From Cafeteria roenbergensis (taxonomy: Eukaryota; Sar; Bigyra; Bicosoecida; Cafeteriaceae), in the NCBI GenBank assembly GCA_008330645.1, contig VLTN01000012.1, positions 62,001-126,000 of the forward strand: a stretch of DNA of 64,000 nucleotides, given 5' to 3'. Below, piece after piece: positions 23,701 through 35,200 of this stretch (its first letter is position 1; each line of letters opens with the position of its first letter). The notes beneath the pieces are model-generated. The model worked only from the letters and a program-made list of their open reading frames with translations. It had not been told where the DNA came from and searched no databases. Both the position numbers and the translations under genes were made by a program.

Positions 23701-24651
23701 CAGCGGCCCGGGTGCGGCGGGCAGCAGGACTGAGCGACGCGAGCGACGCGATGTCGCTCACTGGAAACGCACACCCGATTGGGGGTCGTCTGTGGGTGTT
23801 GGTCCACAGCGCTGACGCCTCGGCGTTACGTTCCCCGGCGTCAGTCCACGCGCTCTCCATTCTGGCCAACTCCCCGAGACTGATGGTGGTCGTGACGGTG
23901 GACCACATCAACTCCGCGTCACTGTTCGATCAGCGGAGCATGCTGCTGGGGGGGTGGGTCCGGGCAGACGCGACCACGCTTGCGCCCTTCACAACGGAAA
24001 CCAACTTCGCAGCGTCGCTCACGGCAGCAAGCGGGGCGGGAGCGGGAAAGGCGTTGCTCTTCGTGCTGCGGAGTTTGACTCCGCACCACCGCTCCGTGCT
24101 CCGGCTCCTCGCCAGGCGCCTGCAGACGCCGGAGGGCAGAGCGGAGGGGGGCTGCGACTTCGAGGCTCTGCTCGCCGATGCGCTTGACGAAATGGTGGTG
24201 GGCTCTGCCGCATCGCTCCGGACTCACCTGGTAGAGCTGATTGACCACGACTTGGCGGCGTATCGCAAGGGGACGTCGGGCGCCGACGTGCTCTGCATGC
24301 CGGGTCCTGCTTCGCGGGCAGAGCTCCTAGCCAAGGGCGAGGAGGGCATCGAGGAGCTCGCGAATCTGGAAGGATCCGGGAAGTCCTCTGGGAAGGATTC
24401 AGACGTCGGAAGCGGCACAGCGCAGTCACGCTTGGGCGGCGACGTCTCCGGCAGAGCGGCTGGTAGAGCCCGCGGAGGCCGAGGCAGGAGCGGCGGTCGT
24501 GGCGGGAGGCGCGCTTCGCGGCCCGTTGATGATGAGTCCGACTCTGGAAATGACTCAGGCTCGGAGGAGAGCGACTCCGAGGCGGCAACGCCCTCGCGCC
24601 GGGATCGCGCCTCGAACAGAGCCTATAGTGGCGGCGGTGGCGACGGCGGCA

Positions 24652-24683
<32 letters not shown>

Positions 24684-24815
24684 AGGGTCAGTGGAATCGA
24701 CAAAGGCGACGACGGATCGGGCGGCGATGCGCTGGCAATGTTTCGGGGCGACGAGGAGGCTATGGCAGAGCTGGACGACGCGGCGGCAATGCTAGACCTT
24801 GAGGGGCTGCTGTGA
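20793..24815 (+). CDS. ORC2: Origin recognition complex subunit 2
   Basis: ORC2 is part of the six-subunit complex that marks replication origins and loads MCM helicases in the nucleus. The C-terminal third shows the family pattern in order: ICLHGMGSKRAVAQRF (near residue 765), VVVMNGHLPSASVRSL, RLWVLVHSADASALRS, LMVVVTVDHINSASLFD, a TLAPFTTETNF strand, FVLRSLTPHHRSVLRLL, and a winged-helix end with TLRAQL-like SLRTHLVELIDHDLAAYRKG. The ~700-residue N terminus is disordered and Arg/Ser/Ala-rich with acidic Asp/Glu patches, as is common for ORC subunits that contact DNA and chromatin. The frame opens at 20559, but its first 78 codons overlap the palindrome cluster, so the ATG at 20793 is preferred (1340 residues). 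An acidic, poly-Asp tail follows the conserved domain, which is unusual. Confidence 0.92.
23652..23669. repeat. 18-base palindrome GGCTCTGCCGGCAGAGCC in ORC2
   Basis: Two opposed copies of the dispersed GGCAGAGCC word abut to make a perfect palindrome. A close variant lies near 22308-22326. Confidence 0.9.
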
Positions 24816-25198
24816 GGCCTGGCGAGGGTCTGTAGTCGTTGCACCGTCGCAGACACTGCCGCCTCTTGAGCGCGGATGTCCCCGCGCCATTCTTTGTGCC
24901 CCTGAAGCGCGGATGCGAGAGCCGGAAAGTGTGCCGCCCTTGCGGCTGTGAATCCGCAACATGCCCGTGCAAAACAAGCCTCGTTGCGACGCTGCAGGCT
25001 GTGCCTCGCCCTGGCCAAGACTCAAACACTTCTCAATCGGCGCTGGAAGCAGCTCTATGGCCGAAGCGCAAGCCATCACGCACAACAGGCCCGAGCGGCG
25101 CCTGGCACAGCGCGCGCTCGAGGCAACCTGCTCTTGTTTCGTTTGCGAAGCGGGCAGCACTGTCAGTCAAACATCGATGTACACAAGTGCTCAATCGG
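24816..25198. other. Short intergenic region between converging genes
   Basis: About 380 bases between the stops of ORC2 (+) and the coiled-coil gene (-). It must hold both 3' ends; no feature stands out. Confidence 0.5.
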
Positions 25199-28100
25199 TC
25201 ACTGTCGCGCAGAGGCCAAGGGGACCAGAGCGTTGAGGATACGGGCGTCGTCTGCACTGAGGGCGGCCCTGCTGCTGTCTGGCCCGCTGCCCGCGGAGGT
25301 TCTGTCTGCGCCAGACGCGAAGCTGGCCGAGCTGGCACTGGGGGCGGATGCACTGCCTCCCGCAAAGAGAAGGCCGCCTGTTGACTGCACACGCTTCGCC
25401 AGCTCGTTGGCCGCCGCTGCCGACGCGGCACTGCCGCTGGCCACAATGTGGCCTCGAGCGGCGGCCTCGCCGTAGCCCGGGCCTGCCGCAGCCTCGTACT
25501 CGCTGGAGTGGAGCAGGTCGTGGATATGCTCGGCCTCAGGCTGCCGCACTTTCTTCGATTCCTCGCTGAACAGGGCGGCGGGCAGCAGGCGCAGCGCAGG
25601 GCAGTCCGAGTCTGGGTCTGGCTCCTCGTCCCCGCTGGCCTTTGCAGCGCCAGCAGGCCTGGACGCCCGTGCCGTCCCAGAGCGAAGCCTCTTGAGTGCG
25701 GCGGCTCCTTCCTTCACTGCCCGGGCGCGCAAGTAGTCGCGGCGCCCGAGGTCGTACTCGTACCCATCGACATCAAGGGCGTGCCGGGGTTGGAGCATCG
25801 CAAGCCGCAGCGGCGGCGGCTCGGGCAAGCGACCCATGCGCGCCGGGAGCAGTGCCTCAGGGCCCAGCTGCGTGGCATGCAGCAGCGCCCGCACGTCCAT
25901 GTGCTGCTTGACGACTTTTTCCAGGACCCCCGCCTCAATCGCCCGTCCTCTCAGCTTCAGCCCCCGCCGCTCGTCTTTGAGCACGTCGATGCGGCCCTCG
26001 AGTTCATGGATGCGCGAGCGCACAACCTCTGCCGTCGAGAGGTCTGCCTCCAGCCGCTTGTGAAGGCGCTGTAGCCGCGAGGCGACGATCTCGTTCGCGG
26101 CCGTTGACGACAGCGCAACCTGGCGGCCCAGCTGGTTGATCTCCATGTCCAGAAAGCGGGCAACGCCGACCACGTGGTCCCGTTTCGCCCGCGCCGCCTC
26201 CAGCTCCTCGCGCAGCTCCGCCAGCTCCGCCTTGATGGCGAACACGCGGTCCTGTGTCTCCATCAGCTCGCGCTTGGCACGCCGTGCTGCCTCGCCCGTC
26301 CCGCTGCCGTCGAGGCAGGCTGTGGTCAGCGCTGTCTCTTGGCCAGGCCTGTCGGTGAGGAGCTGGTGGCCAGCAGACGATGCCGCCGCCATGGAGCTTT
26401 CAAATTGCAGGCCGACGATGCTGGCCACGCCAAGAAGCGCGTGCTCGACCGAGACGCAACGCTTGATGGCAGCGTCGGCCCGCTTCTTGTGGGCGACGAC
26501 GTCGGACTCATACCGGCTCTCCAAAAGCACGATTCGCTTGCCTAGCGCGCGCTTCACCTCCGACGTCCGAGAGCAGTACTCTGCGGTGTAGCGCGCGGCC
26601 GCGACCGCGAGCCTGAGCCGCAGCAGCATCGAAACCTTGTGGAACAGCTCGGCCTTGAACGCGCTCTGGACGGCCTCTCGCTTTGCCACGTCCAGGCTGA
26701 CCTGCAGGCTGTCCGCCAGCGACTCTGCGCGCTTCTTGGCCTGCACTGCGGCCCGCAGCTTCACTTCGAGCACGTTGATTGCAGCGGCGGCGTGCTCCTC
26801 TACCCGCGAAACCGCTTGCTCGCGCTCCGCCGCGCCGCGGCTCCGCTCCTCTGCAACGGCTCGCTCCAAGTCCTCCTTGAGGTCTTGCTCCATCCGCGCA
26901 AGGGCTGCTTGCTTGGCCTGAGCTGCGGCCTGCAGACGTGCTGCAAAATCAGCGCTGATCTCCGCACGTGCTTGCGCGACGCTGGCGTGAAACTCCGCGG
27001 CCTTGGCGCTGGCCTCTGCCGCATCAGGAGCCAGCGCGCCGCCCGTCGACTGTGGCTGCTGCGCAGCTGCTGCTGAACGGCATTCTGGGCTCTCGGCCTC
27101 TGCCTGTTGGCCCGCGTCGGCCGCCTTGGGGACGGGCTCAGGCCCGGACGGCGATCCGGGATCGAGCTGCGCAGACACTGCCGCCGCCGCTGCCTTGGTA
27201 GCAATCACTGGGAGCGGGCGCACCCGCTCAGTCTCTGCGTCAGGCGTGGGCGCGTCCGACAGCCGGCCCTGGCTTGGTGGCCGTGGCCGCGGCGCAGCCA
27301 GCATCGCGTTGGCCTCGGCCAGCTCGGCTTGCACCTGCGCGTGCTTGGTTTGCCACTGCCACGTCACGTCTTGAATCGTCCGCTCGTGTGCCTCGGCTTG
27401 GGCGATGATCTGCTCGCTGAACCTGGCCTCGAGCTCCGCCTCGCGCGCGCGCCACGCTTCCTCGCGCTTGGCGTCTGCGTCGTCGTCGACTGCCTTGGGC
27501 GACGCGTCAGCCGCTGGCGGGCGGGACGCTCGGCGAAGCTCCTCGTGCAGCCGCTCCAGCTCGTCCTCGTGCTTGCGCGTCAGCGTTTCAACTCGCTCGG
27601 CCATGTCCTGCAAGGCCCTGTCGGCCTCTGTCCGAAGCGCGCTGGCGTCTGCCAGGTGCTGCTCCTGCAGCTCAGCAATCCGAGCTTGGAGCGCGCTGGT
27701 GGAGCGCTCGGCCTGGGCCTCCCGCGCCTCCGCCTCCTGGAGCGCTTGCGAGAGGTCTCGCACGGCTGCCTCTGATTTTCGCCGCTCCTCCAGCACAATC
27801 TGCTCAGCGCGCCTCATCGATGCGTCGCGAACCGCCTTGAGAGTCGCGTTCGTCTCCAGGCGCAGCTTGTCCAGAAGCCGCTGCCGCTCCGATTGACTGC
27901 TCGCCTCCGCCTGGGCCTCCCCCTCTCGCCGACCGGCCTCGTGGGCCTCCTGCACAGCCACTGCCTCGGCGTCGCCCATCTTGATGAGGAGCGCTCGCTC
28001 CGCTTCCGCCACAGCCTCGCCAATCGTCTTCTGGGCTGTGGCCGTGGCCATCAGCGCCTGGGACTGGGCCTGCTCTGCGGCGTCTTCGGCAAGCTCCCGG

Positions 28101-31100
28101 CGGCGTGCCTCGTCGGCGCGCGCCCGCTCCAGCGCTCGCTGGATGTCGTGCGTAAACAGCCCAAGGGCCGACCCGGGAGTCCCCGGTGTCGGCTGCAACC
28201 AGCCAGGACCTGCGCGCTCAAGCATGACGGAGCTCGGACCGACGCTTCCGCTGGTGGGAGTGCCGGCGCGCGGTGTTGATCGTCCGAATCCCGACGCCAG
28301 GGCCGAAGGAATCGCGAATGGACTGCCGCCGCCCTCGTTCGCGCGAGTCCTTCCTGCCATTGGGGTGACCAACAGATCTCCCGGCCTGTCCAGAGAGCCG
28401 CCAAGGTCGTCATGGAGCGCGTGCCCGCCCAGTGTGTCCTCGCTGCTTGTGCGAAAGATGCGTGCCTGGGGACGCCTGCGGAGGCTTGCGACCCCGCTTC
28501 CGCGCGCGCCAGCCCCTCCGGGCCTCAGTGGCAGAGGGTTCCCGTACGGTGCCGAAGTTGGTCGGCCGTCGGTGGGCGCCCTGGTGCTCTGGAACGCGCG
28601 AGCCTCAAGTGGCGGCGCCAGCGTGGAGCGCAGCGAGTGGCGCATGTTCGCTGCCGAGGTGGCTGGGCGCGCCATCGGCGCTGGATCCCCCTGGCGGAGC
28701 AATTGCGGCGGCAAAAGGGCTGCCTTCGAGAACCGAATCTTGCGAATCTCTTGCGAAACTGCTGCAGCTGCTGTCCGCAGCGTGACTCGTCGTTCGGCAG
28801 GGCCGTGCTTGCTCTCAACGGTGGCAGACGACTGGCCTTGCTCCACGCCCTCCGCCTGCTGCAGGGCCTCCGCCAGGGACGCTGCTGTGATGTCCCGCTG
28901 CAGCGAGCGCGCCGCACTGCTGGCCAGCTCCACTGCGCGAGAGGCATGCTTGCGGGCAAGGGACTGAGCTTTGCGCAAGGCTGCGTCGAACGCGGTGCGC
29001 CACTGCTCGTCCCGCTCGGACAGCCGCGCCTCCATGGCCAGGTCGCGGGCTGCCCTGGCTCTGCGGGAGGCCACTTCATTCGAACGCGTCGACGCGACGG
29101 CCCATTGCATCCGAGCCCAGGCGCGTCGAAGGCCTCGCCTGACCCACGACGTGGCGACCTGCCGGAGCAGCAGCGCTCCTGCGCTTGCCCGCGCCTCGCG
29201 AACTTCGTGCAGCAAGCTCTCCCGCCGCTTCGTGAAGTCCGACGCGTCCCATGCCCGCGCAGCCTCGGCGTCGGCTGCTCGGCTCGAAAGACGAGTAATG
29301 GCCTCGGCCTTTTCGGCGTGCACGGTTGCCAGGGCAATCCGGAGGCGGCGAATGTCCGCCTCGTGCTGCGAGGTGGCGGACCGCGTCTCACCCTCCGCAA
29401 CTGCGCCGCGGTGCGACTCGGCCGACAGCTGCGTGGCCATCTCTCGCTCCCTGGCAGCTGCTGCGTGTGCGGCTGCCTCGAGGCCCTGGACCTTGGTCCG
29501 CAGCGACGTCACGAGCCCTTCCGCGCGATGCAGCCGCAGCCGCAGCACGGCCGCCTCGGACCTCGCCTCGTCGGCCGCCGACGCGCTCTCGCGCTCTTGC
29601 GCTCTCGCCCGATCAGCGGTGCGGTTCGCCTCGTCAATGGCAGTCTGGGCACTTTGAAATGCAGCCGCTCTCGCTTGCGACTCGGCCTTGATGGCGCGGG
29701 TTCGCGCGTCGTCGAGCGCTGCTCGATCCCGCCGCAGTCGCGCTTCCGCGTCTGCGAGCATTCTGCTGACGGAGCAAACCTTGGCTTCCAGAGCAGTGTT
29801 TGCTTGTGAAAGCGTCGCAATTGTTGCGGCCGACTTGACGGGGTCCGACGCAGGCAGGTCGCCGGGCGCGGCTGCCTGAGCTGGGCTCGGCACCTCCTCG
29901 GCCTTGGCTGCATCGATGGGAGGGCCCTCTGCGTCCCCAAGCGCACCCAGCGTGCTTGGGCGGATGGGTCCGTCTTCCCAGTCGCTTCCCGAGTCGCTTG
30001 CCCCGCCACCGATGCCCAGGTTGCCTGGCGTGCTTGGCGGATGCTTGGCGGACTCGGCGACCTCGCCAGCGGTCGAAGGCTCAGCCTGCGGCTGGAGGGC
30101 TGACAGCCCACGCTGGCCGTCACCGGCCGCTTGCGTGGCCGGGCTTTCGGCCTTCGTGACGCGCGCTGCAAGAGTGCCACGAAGCCTGTCCTCGGCTTCC
30201 CTGGCCCGCGTCCGCCACAGGTCTCGCTCGCGTTGGAGCAGCTCGACCTGACCCTGCCCTTCGGAGCTCAGCTCCCGCAGAGCCTCAGCGTGCTGCGTCG
30301 ACAAGACGTCCAGCTGCCCGCTGAGGTCGTCCGTCAGCTGCTGTTGTGACTGGAACTGGCGCTGCCAGTAGTTGGCGTGGTTCGCGCTCATCCTGGCGCG
30401 ACGCTGTGCCTGCAGAAGCAGTCTGCGGATGCGCATTTGCTCCGCATCGCTGAGAGTGCGCCTTCCCTGCAGACCGTCGCCGTACGGCCCCGCCAAGGGT
30501 GTCCCGGCGTTTGCTTCCCGGCCGTCGAACGCGCGGTCCATGACCCCGCCTGCTTGGGTCGCCCCGAGCCCGGCGTCACGACCACCACTTGTGACAAGCA
30601 GCCCTCCAGGCGCAGACACCGGTCGCTCGCCGCTCAAGCCGCGAGGCCACTCGCCGGTAGAAGGAGACAAGGGCGCTGCCGTGGGGAGCGGCGTGCCTGA
30701 CCGCAAGCCCGGCTCGCCAGGATACGCCATGGGTGATGAGAGCGCGGGAGGGGGAGAAATCGGCCGCGGCGCACTCCAGGCGCTGCCAGAGTGAAAGTCA
30801 GCGCGCTGCGGCGTGAGCACCGCTTGGCGGCGGGAGGCGGCCAGCTTTGCCCGCATGGCGGTCTCGTCCGATCGGGCCTGTTGGAGCTGCCTCTGGAGGG
30901 CTGCGTTCTCCGCTATTAGCGACTCTTGGCGTCCAAAGGCTGCTGCGAGCGTGGACTGCATCTGGCGCATCGCCTCCCCGGAGCTGCGCAGCCGCTTTTG
31001 CAGCGAGGCGGCGTCAGCAGTGTGCCGCGCCTCGGCGGCGAGCAGCGCTTGGGCGGCGCCCCGCTTCGCCTCGTCCAGCGCCGATATGTCCGCCGACGAG

Positions 31101-31672
31101 GCTTCCCTGTGCCTGGCCGCGTCTTCCGCCAGCATAGCCAGGCTGTCTGAGGCAGAGGAGAGCGTCGACTTGGCGTCCTCCTCGCGCCCTTGCGACTGCG
31201 CCGCAGCAGCACCCAAGGGAGGCCCCGCTGAGCTGTGCGACGATCGGCTGCTGTGCTGATTGGGCTTCTGTCTGGGCTGCTGCTGCGGTTGCGGCTGCTG
31301 CCACAGGCTCGATGCGTCCGTCCCACCTGCTGAGCGAGGCGCGGCTGCCCTGGCCACTGCCGCCTGGCGATCTCCATCGATGCTTTGCATCGCCCTGCGC
31401 AGCAGCGCGAGGTTTAACCCCGCCCCATCGTCCCTGACAGCGTGGCTTGCAGCCCTGCGCGCGTCTGCTAGCACGCTTGCGGCACTCCCGCCCGCGTGCT
31501 GCCTGGGGCCGCCGGACCTGCTAGCAATTCCACGGGCTCGGCTGCCTGCTCCGGTCACGCCGGTCCCACGAGACCGAGCACGCGCCGGCTTTTTGAGGCT
31601 CTCCAGAAGCGGCGTGCCGGAAGCAGCGCGATGGCTGCCCCCCCGAGGGCGGGTGCCGGACCGCGCCGCCAT
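25199..31672 (-). CDS. Long coiled-coil protein, 2157 residues
   Basis: ATG at 31672, one open frame. The N-terminal ~170 residues are basic and disordered with a Gln-rich patch. From about residue 170 to 1900 there are repeated heptad-like stretches rich in Ala, Glu, Arg, Gln and Leu (for example LREELEAARAKRD near the C-terminal end), broken by Ser/Pro linkers around residues 280-400, 500-600 and 1000-1150. A more ordered C-terminal block contains GYEYDLGRRDYLRARAVKEG. The architecture resembles centrosomal, basal-body or Golgi tether proteins, but no specific family is recognised. Unlike most long genes here it is almost free of the dispersed motif words; one GCGAAACCGC is near 26805. Confidence 0.75.
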   Translation of the reverse strand: MAARSGTRPRGGSHRAASGTPLLESLKKPARARSRGTGVTGAGSRARGIASRSGGPRQHAGGSAASVLADARRAASHAVRDDGAGLNLALLRRAMQSIDGDRQAAVARAAAPRSAGGTDASSLWQQPQPQQQPRQKPNQHSSRSSHSSAGPPLGAAAAQSQGREEDAKSTLSSASDSLAMLAEDAARHREASSADISALDEAKRGAAQALLAAEARHTADAASLQKRLRSSGEAMRQMQSTLAAAFGRQESLIAENAALQRQLQQARSDETAMRAKLAASRRQAVLTPQRADFHSGSAWSAPRPISPPPALSSPMAYPGEPGLRSGTPLPTAAPLSPSTGEWPRGLSGERPVSAPGGLLVTSGGRDAGLGATQAGGVMDRAFDGREANAGTPLAGPYGDGLQGRRTLSDAEQMRIRRLLLQAQRRARMSANHANYWQRQFQSQQQLTDDLSGQLDVLSTQHAEALRELSSEGQGQVELLQRERDLWRTRAREAEDRLRGTLAARVTKAESPATQAAGDGQRGLSALQPQAEPSTAGEVAESAKHPPSTPGNLGIGGGASDSGSDWEDGPIRPSTLGALGDAEGPPIDAAKAEEVPSPAQAAAPGDLPASDPVKSAATIATLSQANTALEAKVCSVSRMLADAEARLRRDRAALDDARTRAIKAESQARAAAFQSAQTAIDEANRTADRARAQERESASAADEARSEAAVLRLRLHRAEGLVTSLRTKVQGLEAAAHAAAAREREMATQLSAESHRGAVAEGETRSATSQHEADIRRLRIALATVHAEKAEAITRLSSRAADAEAARAWDASDFTKRRESLLHEVREARASAGALLLRQVATSWVRRGLRRAWARMQWAVASTRSNEVASRRARAARDLAMEARLSERDEQWRTAFDAALRKAQSLARKHASRAVELASSAARSLQRDITAASLAEALQQAEGVEQGQSSATVESKHGPAERRVTLRTAAAAVSQEIRKIRFSKAALLPPQLLRQGDPAPMARPATSAANMRHSLRSTLAPPLEARAFQSTRAPTDGRPTSAPYGNPLPLRPGGAGARGSGVASLRRRPQARIFRTSSEDTLGGHALHDDLGGSLDRPGDLLVTPMAGRTRANEGGGSPFAIPSALASGFGRSTPRAGTPTSGSVGPSSVMLERAGPGWLQPTPGTPGSALGLFTHDIQRALERARADEARRRELAEDAAEQAQSQALMATATAQKTIGEAVAEAERALLIKMGDAEAVAVQEAHEAGRREGEAQAEASSQSERQRLLDKLRLETNATLKAVRDASMRRAEQIVLEERRKSEAAVRDLSQALQEAEAREAQAERSTSALQARIAELQEQHLADASALRTEADRALQDMAERVETLTRKHEDELERLHEELRRASRPPAADASPKAVDDDADAKREEAWRAREAELEARFSEQIIAQAEAHERTIQDVTWQWQTKHAQVQAELAEANAMLAAPRPRPPSQGRLSDAPTPDAETERVRPLPVIATKAAAAAVSAQLDPGSPSGPEPVPKAADAGQQAEAESPECRSAAAAQQPQSTGGALAPDAAEASAKAAEFHASVAQARAEISADFAARLQAAAQAKQAALARMEQDLKEDLERAVAEERSRGAAEREQAVSRVEEHAAAAINVLEVKLRAAVQAKKRAESLADSLQVSLDVAKREAVQSAFKAELFHKVSMLLRLRLAVAAARYTAEYCSRTSEVKRALGKRIVLLESRYESDVVAHKKRADAAIKRCVSVEHALLGVASIVGLQFESSMAAASSAGHQLLTDRPGQETALTTACLDGSGTGEAARRAKRELMETQDRVFAIKAELAELREELEAARAKRDHVVGVARFLDMEINQLGRQVALSSTAANEIVASRLQRLHKRLEADLSTAEVVRSRIHELEGRIDVLKDERRGLKLRGRAIEAGVLEKVVKQHMDVRALLHATQLGPEALLPARMGRLPEPPPLRLAMLQPRHALDVDGYEYDLGRRDYLRARAVKEGAAALKRLRSGTARASRPAGAAKASGDEEPDPDSDCPALRLLPAALFSEESKKVRQPEAEHIHDLLHSSEYEAAAGPGYGEAAARGHIVASGSAASAAAANELAKRVQSTGGLLFAGGSASAPSASSASFASGADRTSAGSGPDSSRAALSADDARILNALVPLASARQ

Positions 31673-32240
31673 GTCGCCTGCCTCGAACCGGCGCGGGTTC
31701 GCTGTTGCCGATCAGCTTTCCAGGCTTGCCCCCGCTGCCCCTCAAGCTTGCCACCAGAGTCAGGCGCGCTGCAGCTCGGCCCGATTCTCCGATATTGCCG
31801 GCCTGAGTGCGTGGTTCGAGAGGGGGGGTGCCGCACCAGTCCTCTGGAGACAGAGACTGCTTGCTCCACTTGCGAACGGTCAGGGGCGACAGTTGCTGCT
31901 GCAGAGCCAGCCAGCATGCTTTGTACAGGCCTCCTGACTACGGGCCGATATCGCGCAGCGGCGTGCAACTAGGGCGCCGCGGCGCGCGACGCTGAGCGCC
32001 GGACACCGCAGCGAGTGTTTCGTTGCTGATGCATGCGGGCTCATTTCTGGCGACGGTCGCTTGTATCCGCATGCGCACCACGAGCCTCGCAACCCCGCTT
32101 GCCACGCCCAGCTGCACGGCAGGGCAATAGCCACCCACGGCACAGTGCAGTACAATGCATCGCGTCACGCCGCACAGCACCGTATCGCGTCACGCCGCAC
32201 AGCACCGCGTCACGCGCCAACCGCGCCAAGACACCATCCG
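31673..32240. other. Intergenic region with a short direct repeat
   Basis: Separates two minus-strand genes. The 20-mer CGCGTCACGCCGCACAGCAC occurs at 32161-32180 and 32186-32205, with its first ten bases again at 32206-32215, just downstream of the USP gene's stop on the minus strand... that is, between the USP 3' end and the coiled-coil promoter. No gene was seen. Confidence 0.55.
32161..32215. repeat. 20-base direct repeat, 2.5 copies
   Basis: CGCGTCACGCCGCACAGCAC twice plus a half copy, with spacings of 25 and 20 bases. Confidence 0.9.
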
Positions 32241-35200
32241 TCACATCACGGCGCAGCGCGGGCCAGCCCCTCGTTGCAACTCCTGCTCCAGGTCCAGCCG
32301 CTCCGCCCCGGGCACGGGCGGGAAAAGCTCGTCCACGTCGGCCTCAGCCGCGTCACGCCGCTCGTAGAAGAAGAGATACGCCCCGGCCGACTGCACCTCT
32401 GACGCCGCGACCTCAGTCACGCGCGCATCGTTGTACAGTCGCCACTTGCCGTCCGACCGCGACCGCACCACCGCAGTGTAGTGGCCCCTGCCCAGCGCGC
32501 CGGTGTGGTTCACCACGCCACAGAGGTCAAACACGGTGTTGTCGCGCGAAACCGTCAGGGGCATGTGCTCGACCGACTGCTCGGTTTCGCCCACCGGAAC
32601 GCCCTTGAAGAGCCGGTGCGCGCCGCCCCAGTCATCGGATGCCGCATCAGCCGCAGCGGCGGCAGCGGCGGCTGATGCGGCGGATGCGGCGGATGCGGCG
32701 GATGCGGCGGATGCGGCGGATGCCGCGGACGCAGCTGCCGAGGGGGCCGCGGCCGAGGCTGCGGCCAGCCTGCCGCCAAGGCGCAGCCACGCCCCGAGGT
32801 CGGGCGCTGGCTGCCGCTCGGGCGGCTCGGGCGCCAGCACGGCCCTGAGGTCGAGTCCGCTGACGGGGAAGGTGACGAGGTTTGCCAGCTTGCGGTTGGA
32901 CACGCCGGTGTGCTGAAACCGCTTCAGCTGGAGGACCAACATCGGCGGGAGCCGCCACACGCTCAGCGACATGCTGAATCGTCGCAGCTTCACGTCCTCG
33001 TCGCCGGCGTGTCGCCGCGAGCAACTCCCGCAGAATCGCTCGCCATCGAGCGACTCCGTCTTGGAAAAGTCGCTCAGGCACCGGCTGAGGGAGAGCGGCC
33101 GATCAAGCTCCAATCGCGCCGACGTCAGCGACTTGTCCTGGATGGGGTGCTCCGCAACCACCGGCCCGTCACCGGCAGCAGAGCCCCAGAGAGCGGGGCT
33201 GACGTCCACCCAAAGCTGCTCCCAGTCGAGCAACACCTCTCCGCCCACCCCGTCAAGCTCCGGCAGAGCCAGCCCGGCCAGCGACTCCGTCCGCGCAACG
33301 GACACCAGCACCGAGCCGGAGGCGGAGACCTCGCGCGTCAGCTGACCCTCGGCAGCCGCAGCCGCGTCGTCGCTCGCCGCCGCCTCCTCGACGCCGGGGG
33401 AAGGGGATACCCCACCCGCGCGCCCCTCGCTGGCCGGGGCGGCAGAGCCGCCGCTCCCCCCCACCGCAGCAGCTGAAGCAGCCTCAGCCTCAGCCTCGGC
33501 CGGGGCGGCGGAAGTCACTGCCGCATCACCAGCAGGTCTCGGGCCCATCGTCAGCGGCCGCACCGGGACCTCGAAACGCCGGAGTGCGTGCCCCGCCGTT
33601 CGCTGCAGCCACGGCCTCACCAGTGTGCCCTCCGGACCGGTCTGGCGCCAGTCAGCCAGCTTTCCACCAGACGTCAGGTTTGACTGGCGCTTGATGGCGA
33701 AGCCCCACATCCGAACAACATCGGCCTCGGTCAACGTCGCGATCTCCGCATCGGGCGAAACCGCAAAGGCAGAGCCCACGTCGCACCACTCCACTTCGCG
33801 ATCGCCCACACCGTCGTGACCGGCTCCAGTCCCCGCCCCAGCGGCAGAGCCATCAGCCATGAGCAGCGTCCGAGCCCGGCTTACCCTGGCAGAGCCACTT
33901 CCCGGCCCAGACTTGGGCAGAGCCGCCTTGACCGCGGCAGCGTCCTCAGCCGACTCTGGCGCCAGTCGGGAGCGGACCGCTGGCAGGGCCGGGCGGCGGG
34001 CCCGGCGACCCCGCGGCAGCCACCGGCCGATCATTCTGCCGACCAGCTCATACAGCTCCCAGCAGCTCAGTGAGTTGGGAAGGATCCGGAGGGAGTAGCT
34101 CTGCCCAAAGGCATCGTACGACGGCAGCGGGGAAGCCGCGGCAGAGCTGGTTCCAGTCGCCGACCGGCGAAGTCGTGGCATGCGCGCGCGGAGAGCGATG
34201 CGGATGGCAGAGCCAACGTCCGGCAGAGCCGATCGACCGGGAGCAAATAGCTCTGCCGGGTCGCTCGGGTCAGACGACTGGAAGACGACTCCGCCAGGAA
34301 GCACTTTGGTGGCCTCGCCGCGGTAGAGCCTGTTCGAGGCGATGACGGGCGGCTGAGCCGATGACCCCGGCAGAGCCGGTGCAGGGCCCGGGGCTGCTGC
34401 CGCTGCTCCAGCCGATTCGCCCATGCCGCCACCCGGCAGAGCCATGGCTGCCTGCAGAGCGTCGTCAGTTGCCATGGCGGTGACACGAACCCCAGCGCCC
34501 ATTCGGAGGGTCTGGTCTGGCATCGCTACCAGCTGGGTGAGGCAGGCGTCGGGCGCGGTTTCGAAGATGCTGAGCTCTGCAGAGTCGCTCACCCGCTTCA
34601 GGGGCGTGTCCAGGGGCAGGGGCAACGGAACCAGCTCTGCCGATGTCGGTCCCGAGCACAACAGCGAGCTCTGCTGGCAGAGCTGCGTTGGTACCAGAGA
34701 CAGGTATCCGGTGGCGTTGTGCCGCGGGGGCAGGGCGTCGCTCTCGGCGCCGTCGCTCGAGGCAGCAGGGCTGGCGCCGACGTCCGATGCAGAGCCGCCA
34801 TCGCGGGACTCCGCTCCAGAGTAGGCGGAGGCGGCAGTCCTGCGGGACGGGCTGCCGGTGGCTGCCGCGTGACCGGCCACCGAGAGGGCCTTGATGGCTG
34901 CGTCGACCAGGTCAGCTGCTGTGCCGTCCGGCTTGACCAGCACTCCGAGGGTCACTGGCCTCGATCCATCAAGACGGTGCACGGTCACTCGGAAGAACCG
35001 TTTCTCCGGCTCTGGGAGCGACAGCGGAAGGATCGTGAACGGCTCAAACCGCGCCGAAACCGCCCCGCATGACTCGCAGGTGAGTCTGGAGCGGAGTTGC
35101 CCGGAGAACAGGCTAGTCAAGACGGACCGCTCCCTCCGCATGTGAGTGACCCACCACTCTTCAGCGACCTCCGCATCAGGACGGCCGTTGCTGTCGGGCA

